Assembly: GCA_002308575.1 (NCBI GenBank)
Contig: DBVY01000032.1
Location: 1 to 11,203, forward strand
Direction: 5' to 3'
DNA from: Christensenella sp. UBA1252
GTDB taxonomy: Bacteria > Bacillota > Clostridia > Christensenellales > CAG-1252
Length of the DNA stretch: 11,203 bases
The first letter of the stretch is position 1. Each line of letters starts with the position of its first letter. The notes beneath the pieces are model-generated. The model did no database searches. It worked only from the letters and a program-made list of their open reading frames with translations, and was not told the DNA's origin. Below are positions 1 to 5,915 of the stretch, piece after piece. A program made the position numbers and the translations under genes.

Positions 1-332
1 CCCGCCATATCGCCCGTTACGCCGCCGCCGAGCGCGAGCACGGTATCCGTGCGCGTAAATTCTTCGTCCGCGAGAAATTCCTGAATTTCCGACCAAACGG
101 TCAGGTTTTTAGACTCTTCGCCCGCTTCGAACACGAATTCGGAAGGCTCGTAGCCGCCGTACACCAAAAGGTCGCAAAGCTCTTCCGAATAGCGGGGCGC
201 GACCTGCGAATCCGAGATCACCGCCACCTTGCCTTTCAGCCCGAGCGATTCTAAGTATTCGGCGATCTTGTTTCGCCCTCCTCTTTCGACGATCACGTCG
301 TAGGGTTTCGAAGCGTTTATTCTGATCTTCAT
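1..332 (-). CDS. aroB: 3-dehydroquinate synthase, N-terminal part (runs off the left edge)
   Basis: Only the first 110 codons are present; the gene continues beyond base 1. The enzyme converts DAHP to 3-dehydroquinate in the cytoplasmic shikimate pathway, using NAD and a divalent metal. The visible part is the N-terminal NAD-binding half: an opening KIRINASKPYDVIVERGG strand, GEESKNL at about residues 71-77, and the diagnostic LALGGGVTGDMAG ending at the window edge. Two in-frame ATGs exist. The one at 338 would overlap the upstream stop as ATGA but sits only 2 nt from the GGAG at 340-343. The one at 332 has that GGAG at an ideal 7-nt spacing and is preferred. It follows the isomerase-like gene directly and is probably co-transcribed and translationally coupled with it. 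The glycine-rich motif makes the family assignment firm. Confidence 0.9.
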   Translation of the reverse strand, partial: MKIRINASKPYDVIVERGGRNKIAEYLESLGLKGKVAVISDSQVAPRYSEELCDLLVYGGYEPSEFVFEAGEESKNLTVWSEIQEFLADEEFTRTDTVLALGGGVTGDMA

Positions 333-334
333 AT

Positions 335-1213
335 TCATTCTCCGTCCAGAACGCGACGGAATGCCGCGCCCACTTCATAGATATAGGAAAAAACAGTCGG
401 GATATGCGCTTCCGGAACGTTTCCGAAATGCACCTCGAAATTCACGTTGCCGCCGTAGCCGATCTCTTTCAGCGCTTCGACCATCGCGTCGAACGGAACC
501 TTTCCGAAATAGGGAATCAAATGATCGTCGCGATCGCCCGTGTTGTCGTGCAAATGCAAAGCGAGGAGCCTTTTCCCGAGCAAACGGCAAGCGGCGGGGA
601 TATCTTCTTTTGTGATCAAAGCGTGACCCGAATCGAAGCAAACGCCGAACGAAGGTCCGAGCGCGTCCGCCGCGCGCGCAAGTTCCGCCGCCGTTGAATA
701 GATCGTCGGATACAAACGTTTGAACCCGTCGGGCTTTTGCGCGATAAACATATTTTCGAGAAGCGCCGTCACCCCGCACTTTTCAAGAGTCGGCGCTAAC
801 CTTTCAAACAGGCGCAAATTCAGCTCGAAACACTCTTCGCGGCGATAATCGCCCACGCAGTTTTCGAATTTGATCGGATGCACGACCATTTTATCCGCGC
901 CGAGTTCCGCCGTTGCGATCGCGGCGCGCTCATAAATCCCGAGGATCCCGTCGAGCGTGCTGCCGTCGTCCTCCCGATAGCCGAAAGGCGCGTGCGTTTG
1001 CCCGATCGAAAAACCGTTTGCCGCCGCTTTCTTTTTCAAATCGGAAAAGAAGGGCGCGTTTAATTGTTCGCCCGACAAAAATGCAAGTCTGTTTTTCTCG
1101 GGATACAAAGGAAAATCCATTGCTTCAAACCCTGCCTTTCCGATAAGGGCGAAACTTCTGTCGTATCCGAGCCGTTCGATATATCCGTATCCGCTGACGC
1201 TGATCTTTCTCAT
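335..1213 (-). CDS. Sugar phosphate isomerase/epimerase-like TIM-barrel protein
   Basis: A 292-residue protein of the xylose-isomerase-like TIM-barrel superfamily (AP endonuclease family 2 fold), the usual length for that family. Members bind divalent metal and act on sugars, inositols or sugar phosphates; the substrate cannot be read here. Expected metal and active-site positions are visible: THAP at about 73-76, VHP at 111-113, LLEN with E153, CFDSGHA with D194 and H197, LHLHDN with H222, DDHL at 229-232, and NFEVHFG with E260. No signal peptide or membrane segment is seen, so it is cytoplasmic. It is the first gene of a short operon with aroB. The ATG at 1213 begins MRKISVSGYG, a plausible first barrel strand, but has no ribosome binding site and lies exactly where transcription should start, suggesting a leaderless mRNA. 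A direct role in the shikimate pathway is not implied. Confidence 0.85.
   Translation of the reverse strand: MRKISVSGYGYIERLGYDRSFALIGKAGFEAMDFPLYPEKNRLAFLSGEQLNAPFFSDLKKKAAANGFSIGQTHAPFGYREDDGSTLDGILGIYERAAIATAELGADKMVVHPIKFENCVGDYRREECFELNLRLFERLAPTLEKCGVTALLENMFIAQKPDGFKRLYPTIYSTAAELARAADALGPSFGVCFDSGHALITKEDIPAACRLLGKRLLALHLHDNTGDRDDHLIPYFGKVPFDAMVEALKEIGYGGNVNFEVHFGNVPEAHIPTVFSYIYEVGAAFRRVLDGE
340..343 (-). promoter_or_regulatory. Ribosome binding site of aroB, inside the end of the upstream gene
   Basis: GGAG (minus strand) lies within the last codons of the isomerase-like gene, 7 nt before the ATG at 332. It decides in favour of that ATG over the one at 338. Confidence 0.6.
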
Positions 1214-1219
1214 AGTTTT

Positions 1220-1248
1220 ATTATATAAAAACCCTTTCTTATAGTCAA
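1220..1248 (-). promoter_or_regulatory. Sigma-A promoter of the isomerase-aroB operon
   Basis: On the minus strand TTGACT (1243-1248) and a perfect TATAAT (1220-1225) are separated by 17 nt. Only six bases separate the -10 box from the ATG at 1213, so the predicted start of transcription falls on or beside the start codon. Confidence 0.8.
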
Positions 1249-1321
1249 GAAGTATCGGTTTGCGTTTCCCTCGAAATTCGGCGACGTGCGGCTATGCCGA
1301 CGAAAAAAATCGAAAAGGCGT

Positions 1322-1349
1322 GTATAAACGAAGATCGTCCGTCCATAAT
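1322..1349 (+). promoter_or_regulatory. Possible sigma-F/sigma-G-type promoter of the M23 gene
   Basis: GTATA (1322-1326) followed 17 nt later by CATAAT (1344-1349) resembles the sigma-G consensus (GNATR, 17-18 nt, CATNNTA). It can also be read as a sigma-F element with a shorter spacer. No convincing sigma-A -35/-10 pair was found between 1250 and 1359. The predicted start, around 1356, lies just before the ribosome binding site. These motifs are short and degenerate, so this is tentative. Confidence 0.35.
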
Positions 1350-1358
1350 TACCGTGAC

Positions 1359-1363
1359 GGAGG
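1359..1363 (+). promoter_or_regulatory. Ribosome binding site of the M23 gene
   Basis: GGAGG lies 8 nt before the ATG at 1372 but only 2 nt before the ATG at 1366. It sets the start at 1372 and rules out the more upstream in-frame ATG at 1294. Confidence 0.75.
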
Positions 1364-1371
1364 TAATGAAA

Positions 1372-2013
1372 ATGGAAAAAACCAAAAAAGCGGGCAACGC
1401 AAAGTTTGCGTCGTTCATCAAGAAAAATCTATACTTAATCTTAATGATCGTCTGCGTGATCGCAATCGCAACGATGGTCGCCGTGACCTACGCGACGAGG
1501 CATCGCAGTTTGGACAGCGCGGTGGACGCGAGCGCCAAGGAAAAGGAAGAAACGCCGAAGGATACCCAGACGGAAACGACGGCGACGAGCGAAGTCGTGT
1601 TCGCCCTTCCGCTCGAAGGCGAATTCGTCGGCGTTTTCAGCAACGACACGCTCGTCTATAACGCAACCTTGAACCAATGGAGCACGCACGAGGCGGTCGA
1701 TATCGCCGCGCCCGTCGGCACCGACGTAAAATGCGTGTACGACGGAACGGTCAAAAGCATAACGACCAGCGTTCTCAAAGGAACCGAAGTCGTCGTCGCC
1801 CACGAGAACGGAACGCAATCCGTTTACAGTCTGCTCGGATCGGACGTTGCCGTGCAAGTCGATCAAAAGGTAAAGAAAGGCGAAACGATCGGAAAGATCG
1901 CCGAAACGGGAACGTTCGAAAAACATAAGGGTCCGCATCTGCACCTCGAACTTTACAACGCGAAAGGCGAAAAGACCGATCCTGCGGAATTCTTCGAAAG
2001 CTCGAATAAATAA
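1372..2013 (+). CDS. Membrane-anchored M23 (LytM) peptidase-like protein, possibly SpoIIQ
   Basis: A 213-residue protein with a short basic cytoplasmic tail (1-18), one membrane helix (about 19-41), a charged, threonine-rich linker (45-75) and a LytM/M23 domain (about 76-208) on the outer face. M23 enzymes are zinc peptidases that cut peptidoglycan cross-bridges. Zinc-site residues are all present: H106 and D110 (HEAVD), H144 (VVAHENG), and H189 and H191 (GPHLHLEL). The usual YAHL motif is YSLL here (152-155), as I recall for SpoIIQ. Length, single-pass architecture and the VKKGETIGKIAETG segment also fit SpoIIQ, the forespore half of the SpoIIQ-SpoIIIAH channel. Clostridial SpoIIQ keeps its catalytic residues, whereas the Bacillus protein has lost one. 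A plain cell-wall hydrolase of vegetative cells is the alternative. It is monocistronic, divergent from the isomerase operon, and ends at a hairpin terminator. Confidence 0.85.
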   Translation: MEKTKKAGNAKFASFIKKNLYLILMIVCVIAIATMVAVTYATRHRSLDSAVDASAKEKEETPKDTQTETTATSEVVFALPLEGEFVGVFSNDTLVYNATLNQWSTHEAVDIAAPVGTDVKCVYDGTVKSITTSVLKGTEVVVAHENGTQSVYSLLGSDVAVQVDQKVKKGETIGKIAETGTFEKHKGPHLHLELYNAKGEKTDPAEFFESSNK

Positions 2014-2016
2014 AGG

Positions 2017-2046
2017 AATGGGGTGGACTTGATCATCCACCCCATT
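2017..2046. terminator. Strong hairpin terminator, probably bidirectional
   Basis: An 11-bp perfect stem (2017-2027 with 2036-2046, core ATGGGGTGGA) has an 8-nt loop. On the plus strand TTCTGTTTTC follows. On the minus strand a T-rich run follows, so it can end both the M23 gene and the convergent lipoprotein gene that stops at 2072. Confidence 0.85.
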
Positions 2047-2071
2047 TCTGTTTTCAAACCCAATATTACGC

Positions 2072-4444
2072 TTATGCGAGATACGAAGCAATTGTCTCGG
2101 AGGACATCGCATCCTTATTCTCTATGAAAATGTCGATCAACGTATCGTAATCATCGAGGATTTTATTCAAATAGGTTTGATTCAGAGAAACCGATGTCGT
2201 AATTCCGTTATCTTTGAGAAGATCTGTCGAGAAAGATTCGAAGTTGGCACCTTCTTGGATAAAGAGCATCGGAACCTCAACTTTGTTCGCCGTATAAGTT
2301 TCACTTGCTTGATCATACGTATAATAATACCGATTTCTGAACTCTACGTCGTACTTTCTGCTTGTTTTAATTATTTTAGTATTATACGTCGGAGAAAGCA
2401 ACGCATCCGAACCGTTGCAATAAACGTCAACGGTACTTCTGTCGGATTCGTTTGCTTCGGATTTCTCCGTTACTTTAACGGAGTTGATCCCTTGAATGTC
2501 CCACAGATTAAACCATAACGTATTATAGGTGGCGGTGACTTTCGCTATGGTCTTTGTTTCTCTGACTTCATAGCCCAAAAGTCTTCCGCTATTTGCCAAA
2601 TACAATTCATTGATGTAACCGTCAAACCCGACCATTCCCGCAGACTTATTGCCAACGACGGACACGTAACCGTTCTCGACGTAGAAATCGGCGCAGGCTT
2701 TGATGAGGTCGGAAGAATTATAAGTCGTGTATTCATAAATATGACCAACAACTTTTCCGCGAGCATCCTTCTCAATAGAGAGATAGGAGGATCTCGAAGC
2801 ATTCTTTCCGGCAATGGTAATTCCGTATTTGGTTACCATTTCATAGAAGTTATCGGAAACGGTATATTTTACCTTATAGGCGTCTCCCAAGCTAATAAAC
2901 ATGGTTTTCTTATCTTTCGAGAGGTCATATTGCATTTGAATTACAGGCTGAACGGATCCGATGACGGGAACGTTAACCAACTCGATAAAGGATATATTAA
3001 ACGTCAATACGGAGTTTTTGAATGCAAACGAACCTGTGTATTTGCTATCTTCGAAATTGTATTCCATTTCTTCCGCATAGGAATTGGTGATATAAATATC
3101 AACCGCGTTCCCGACGGCGCTCAGAGTCGTTTGCGCAACGTTGAACACCTTTGCCATCGTAACGCTTTGATTGATGTTTTCGACCACCATTTGCCATTGT
3201 TCGCCGAATCCTGCTTTGTTTATATTCGTTACATCCGTGAAGTTCGCAAAATCATAATCGATGCTTGCAGCCGTGACGATATTCGCTTTATAAGTGGGAT
3301 GCATTGCTTCCGGTAGATAATCATAAGCCGTTGCATTCTCGATCGCAGTCAAGCGAGACATGTAATCTTTCGCCGTACTTACCAGTAATGCTTTGATATG
3401 CGCTTGCGTTTCGGTAAGAACGGTGGAAAGCGTGGTGGGAACGTCTTCGATCTTTGTGACTGCGTTGAGTTTCGCAATCTCCTGCGCGGCAAAAGACGTC
3501 AAATCGTCTTTCAGTTCTTGGTTGGGGATCTTCGCCAAACCGGCGTTTACAGCATCTTCAAGTGCCGCGACGGCGATTTCTTTTGTTTTTGACAAAGCGT
3601 AAACTGCCAAATCGTCCTTGATCTCGGATACGCACGGCGCAACACCGTCAATTGTATCGACGGCGGCGAGCTTTTCTTTTTCTTTCCTATAGAAAGCCTG
3701 CGTATCGGTCTTTAAGGAATCGTAAGGGATTTTCTCGATGAGAGCCGACACATAAGGATCCAATTCTTCAAGCGCCGCATTCTTTAATGCAATAATCACC
3801 TTTTCCGTCTCGGTGCGAATAAAAGCTTTCGTATCGTCAACGATTTCGGCATACACGCTTTTCAGATCTTCTATGGTTTCAACCGTTGCGAGTTTTTCCA
3901 TTTCGGTAGTATAGAAACTACTTACAGACGTTTTAAGATCTTCTTGGGGGATCTTTTCAATCAACGGTTCTACCGTGGCGTTCAGCTTTTCGATGACCAA
4001 TGGTTTTAGTGTGTTTTTCGCAAAAACTTTTGCGTCTTCTACGATTTTTGCGGCAACGGCTTTTGCCGTCTCCACGTCAACAAGGCTTTCAATATATTCC
4101 TTTTCGGTGTTGTAAAAGCGAAGGAGCGCTGCTTGAATGCTTTCGTCTTCGGTTTCTTCCACAACGGGATTTATCATCGAATTCAAAGAAGCCAACGCCG
4201 TGCTTTTATATGCCGCAAGTGTTGTGACGGTAGTATCCGTATTGCCCGACTGGTCTCCGGATTGCGTCCCCGATTGATCACCTGATTGTTTCCCCGATTG
4301 ATCTCCGGTTGATTGATTGCCAGACGTTTGAGAGGTTGTCGTCTCGCTGTTATTTGCAGCAGGAAGCTCCGCTCCGTTACAGGCAGTTAACGCGATAGAT
4401 AGCAAGGCTACTATACACAGCAATGCAAGAATCGTCTTTTTCAT
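2072..4444 (-). CDS. Large lipoprotein with four helical repeats and a beta-rich C-terminal domain, unknown function
   Basis: A 790-residue predicted lipoprotein. The signal peptide MKKTILALLCIVALL ends in the lipobox LTAC with C22 as the lipidated cysteine, so the protein should be anchored on the outer face of the membrane. A Ser/Gln/Gly/Asp linker built on DQSG and KQSG units spans 32-72. Residues about 82-362 form four helical repeats of roughly 70 residues sharing the pattern [LI]EKIP..[DE]LK...F...E..KL..V.TIED, each followed by an amphipathic stretch. Residues about 375-790 look beta-rich and match no family I recognise. An AGGAGG sits 7 nt before the ATG. It lies 63 nt downstream of the membrane-bound XRE regulator with no clear terminator between, so the two are probably one operon. 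Its GC content is visibly lower than in the flanking operons. It could be an adhesin, a stalk-like surface protein or a ligand binder; nothing in the sequence decides. Confidence 0.85.
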   Translation of the reverse strand: MKKTILALLCIVALLSIALTACNGAELPAANNSETTTSQTSGNQSTGDQSGKQSGDQSGTQSGDQSGNTDTTVTTLAAYKSTALASLNSMINPVVEETEDESIQAALLRFYNTEKEYIESLVDVETAKAVAAKIVEDAKVFAKNTLKPLVIEKLNATVEPLIEKIPQEDLKTSVSSFYTTEMEKLATVETIEDLKSVYAEIVDDTKAFIRTETEKVIIALKNAALEELDPYVSALIEKIPYDSLKTDTQAFYRKEKEKLAAVDTIDGVAPCVSEIKDDLAVYALSKTKEIAVAALEDAVNAGLAKIPNQELKDDLTSFAAQEIAKLNAVTKIEDVPTTLSTVLTETQAHIKALLVSTAKDYMSRLTAIENATAYDYLPEAMHPTYKANIVTAASIDYDFANFTDVTNINKAGFGEQWQMVVENINQSVTMAKVFNVAQTTLSAVGNAVDIYITNSYAEEMEYNFEDSKYTGSFAFKNSVLTFNISFIELVNVPVIGSVQPVIQMQYDLSKDKKTMFISLGDAYKVKYTVSDNFYEMVTKYGITIAGKNASRSSYLSIEKDARGKVVGHIYEYTTYNSSDLIKACADFYVENGYVSVVGNKSAGMVGFDGYINELYLANSGRLLGYEVRETKTIAKVTATYNTLWFNLWDIQGINSVKVTEKSEANESDRSTVDVYCNGSDALLSPTYNTKIIKTSRKYDVEFRNRYYYTYDQASETYTANKVEVPMLFIQEGANFESFSTDLLKDNGITTSVSLNQTYLNKILDDYDTLIDIFIENKDAMSSETIASYLA
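3359..4201 (-). repeat. Four tandem ~70-residue helical repeats within the lipoprotein
   Basis: Protein residues about 82-150, 151-218, 219-290 and 291-362 align with one another. Shared landmarks include EKIPQEDLK / EKIPYDSLK / AKIPNQELK, the F-Y-x3-E(K) block, and ATVETIED / AAVDTIDG / NAVTKIED. Copy 1 is the most divergent. They are diverged at DNA level, so the duplications are old. Confidence 0.75.
4229..4351 (-). repeat. Low-complexity Ser/Gln/Gly/Asp linker in the 790-residue lipoprotein
   Basis: The linker after the lipidated cysteine repeats SGDQSG and SGKQSG units, encoded by near-identical 12-nt DNA repeats around 4245-4315. It is likely a flexible tether through the cell wall and prone to slippage. 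Confidence 0.7.
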
Positions 4445-4451
4445 TTATTTC

Positions 4452-4457
4452 CCTCCT
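4452..4457 (-). promoter_or_regulatory. Ribosome binding site of the 790-residue lipoprotein
   Basis: AGGAGG on the minus strand, 7 nt before the ATG at 4444. Confidence 0.8.
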
Positions 4458-4507
4458 AAAAAAGTTTTTTATCCATGATTCGGGTGTTCTTATTTTGAGC
4501 GACTCCA

Positions 4508-5395
4508 TCAAGCATCTTCGAACGGGACGGTTCCCGCGACTTGCTTAAAGTTCTTCACCAACGCATATGGGTAAACGAAAGGACTGATAAGCATCCCCAG
4601 TATGGTTGCAAGGAGCATCGTAATAATGCCGAGCAACAAGCCGAATATCCACAAAACGATTTTGATGAGAAACCCTATAATGAATCCCGTCAAACTGAAC
4701 TCCATAATAACGCCGGGCAACCGCACGAAACCCCACGATGCAATATTAAACCAAAGATCTTCCATAAAGTTATTTTTCAAGAACAGACTTGCCGAGAAAA
4801 AGAAAGCAAGGAAAGCCGTTACCAAAGTAAAAGTCCTCGTTTGCGCATCGCCATCGCGAAAAACAGAGATTGCAATTGCAAGTAGGATACCGAAGATGAT
4901 CGTCGGCCAAATAAAAGAACGCAAACGACGTTTCTTAAGGATCGAAATCTCATTCGCTCTCTTCTGATCCGCAAGTTTCTTTTGTTTCGCCAATACTTCG
5001 TCTTTACACTCTGTACAATAAACACACGTACGCGTCTCGCTCGTGCGCCCATTTCTTATCCTTTTTTCAAAACGATGAATGTCCGCCGTATCATAGATCG
5101 GCTTATTGCAATTCTCGCAAAGCGCAAGAACTTGTTTGGTTTCTTGCGGCACGACGCGCTCCACGATTTTCACCTCACGGATCGGTTCTGGCGTCTCGGA
5201 CTTCATATCAAAAAAGTCGTTCATCGTGCATTCAAACAAAGTCGTCATTGCGCGCAACGTATCAAAAGATGGTTCCGCTTCGTCATTCTCCCAACGCGAA
5301 ACAGCCTGATTCGTAACGTGCAATTGCTCTGCCAAATCTTTCTGCGTCATATTGGCTTTGATTCTGTAATATTTAATTTTTTCTCCGATTCCCAC
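4508..5395 (-). CDS. Membrane-bound XRE-family regulator with cysteine-rich (zinc-ribbon-like) linker
   Basis: A 295-residue protein starting at GTG 5395, chosen because GGGAGG sits 8 nt upstream and because translation then opens at the usual edge of the XRE domain (GIGEKIKYYRIKANMTQ). Upstream in-frame codons to an ATG at 5518 lie across the leader and look non-coding. Residues about 3-62 are a Cro/CI-type helix-turn-helix (MTQKDLAEQLHV, NQAVSRWE). Residues 93-130 hold CENC and CVYCTEC (C93, C96, C124, C127, C130), a likely zinc-binding ribbon. After a basic stretch (138-160) come three or four hydrophobic helices: about 161-178, 189-206, 226-246 and 247-275. The DNA-binding part must face the cytoplasm, so this looks like a one-component membrane-tethered regulator. 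It probably controls its own operon with the downstream lipoprotein, through the palindromes upstream. The signal sensed is unknown. Confidence 0.85.
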   Translation of the reverse strand: MGIGEKIKYYRIKANMTQKDLAEQLHVTNQAVSRWENDEAEPSFDTLRAMTTLFECTMNDFFDMKSETPEPIREVKIVERVVPQETKQVLALCENCNKPIYDTADIHRFEKRIRNGRTSETRTCVYCTECKDEVLAKQKKLADQKRANEISILKKRRLRSFIWPTIIFGILLAIAISVFRDGDAQTRTFTLVTAFLAFFFSASLFLKNNFMEDLWFNIASWGFVRLPGVIMEFSLTGFIIGFLIKIVLWIFGLLLGIITMLLATILGMLISPFVYPYALVKNFKQVAGTVPFEDA

Positions 5396-5403
5396 GATAT
5401 GTG

Positions 5404-5409
5404 CCTCCC
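5404..5409 (-). promoter_or_regulatory. Ribosome binding site that sets the GTG start of the membrane-bound XRE regulator
   Basis: GGGAGG on the minus strand, 8 nt before GTG 5395. The upstream in-frame ATG at 5518 has no comparable site. Confidence 0.75.
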
Positions 5410-5536
5410 GGTATTTGTTGCATTCATTGTACCACGCATTCAACGATTCCGTGATAAACGCTTTGTTGCATAAATCAACCGTTTGTTGGAAATGCTTGGT
5501 TTTAGGCGCAAATCTCAAGCTTTCTCAGATAAAAAC

Positions 5537-5566
5537 ATCATATCACGCCTATTAGGCGTAAGTCAA
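5537..5566 (-). promoter_or_regulatory. Sigma-A promoter of the XRE regulator-lipoprotein operon
   Basis: TTGACT (5561-5566) and TATGAT (5537-5542) on the minus strand are spaced by 18 nt. Transcription should start near 5530, leaving a leader of about 135 nt. A perfect inverted repeat fills the spacer, so binding there would block RNA polymerase. Confidence 0.7.
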
Positions 5567-5579
5567 GAACACTTACGCC
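5545..5579. promoter_or_regulatory. Two overlapping palindromic operators between divergent XRE genes
   Basis: The first palindrome is ACGCCTA-T-TAGGCGT (5545-5559), with 7-bp arms and a single centre base. The second is GGCGTAAGT (5555-5563) with ACTTACGCC (5571-5579), with 9-bp perfect arms and a 7-nt spacer. The middle GGCGT is shared by both. A further related half-site, TTAGGCG, lies at 5502-5508. The layout, partly inside the minus-strand promoter, resembles CI/Cro-type operators. One or both flanking XRE proteins are the likely binders. Confidence 0.7.
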
Positions 5580-5600
5580 CATTGGTTGTAAACTGCAAAT

Positions 5601-5816
5601 ATGGTTACTTTGGAAATGATACAAAAAAATCTCGCCGCCGCGATTAAGCAAAGCGGTCTTACGCAAATCGAACTCGGGCATAGGATCGGCGTATCACAAC
5701 AGACGATTTCTCATTATTTAAAGGGAGATAAACTTCCCGCTCTCGACACTTTCGCGAACCTTTGCGCGATCATCGACGTAAACCCGCAGGACATTTTAAG
5801 CGATCGATCGTTTTAG
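5601..5816 (+). CDS. Small XRE-family (Cro/CI-type) transcriptional regulator
   Basis: A 71-residue protein that is almost entirely one helix-turn-helix domain. Landmarks are LTQIELGHRIGVSQQTISHYLKG at about residues 20-42, followed by KLPALDTFANLCAIIDVNPQDIL, the standard helices 4 and 5 of the HTH_3 family. It has no dimerisation or sensor domain. It is divergent from the membrane-bound XRE regulator and separated from it by 205 nt containing palindromic operators, so cross-regulation is plausible. An in-frame stop (5589-5591) lies just before the ATG and no Shine-Dalgarno sequence is visible. The next in-frame ATG, at 5616, has only a weak purine stretch. The gene ends at a strong terminator. 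Phage-repressor ancestry is possible, but no phage genes are nearby. Confidence 0.8.
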   Translation: MVTLEMIQKNLAAAIKQSGLTQIELGHRIGVSQQTISHYLKGDKLPALDTFANLCAIIDVNPQDILSDRSF

Positions 5817-5861
5817 TTCTGCTGCTTTTTTAAAACCTTTTTATACTATGCGGTATTTCTA

Positions 5862-5893
5862 AAAAAACGGAAGTCGACCGACTTCCGTTTTTT
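5862..5893. terminator. Strong bidirectional terminator
   Basis: ACGGAAGTCG (5867-5876) pairs with CGACTTCCGT (5879-5888), with a tight centre. The stem is flanked by seven A on the left and six T on the right, so each strand has a U-run after the stem. It serves the small XRE gene (+) and the 974-residue lipoprotein gene (-), which converge here. Confidence 0.9.
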
Positions 5894-5915
5894 CTTTATG
5901 ATCGTTTCAAAATCA

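Noticed and set aside
336..338. ATGA overlap as the aroB start
   Set aside because: The overlap is tempting, but the only Shine-Dalgarno sequence sits 2 nt from this ATG and 7 nt from the one at 332, so the latter is preferred. The difference is two residues.
1441..2112. Open frame on the minus strand opposite the M23 gene
   Set aside because: It crosses the terminator hairpin, has no ribosome binding site, and its translation lacks any recognisable motif, whereas the plus strand encodes an intact M23 domain.
4458..4470. AAAAAAGTTTTTT as a terminator between the XRE regulator and lipoprotein genes
   Set aside because: It is an A/T-only 6-bp inverted repeat with a 1-nt centre, too weak and too tight to form a terminator stem, and it abuts the ribosome binding site. 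Co-transcription is more likely.
5396..5518. N-terminal extension of the membrane-bound XRE regulator to the ATG at 5518
   Set aside because: The extra 41 residues lie within the predicted leader, show no XRE-related sequence, and lack a ribosome binding site. GTG 5395 has a strong one at 8 nt.
4508..5816. Prophage CI/Cro immunity region
   Set aside because: The divergent XRE pair with operators looks like a phage switch, but there is no integrase, attachment site or phage structural gene, and one regulator is membrane-bound and linked to a lipoprotein.
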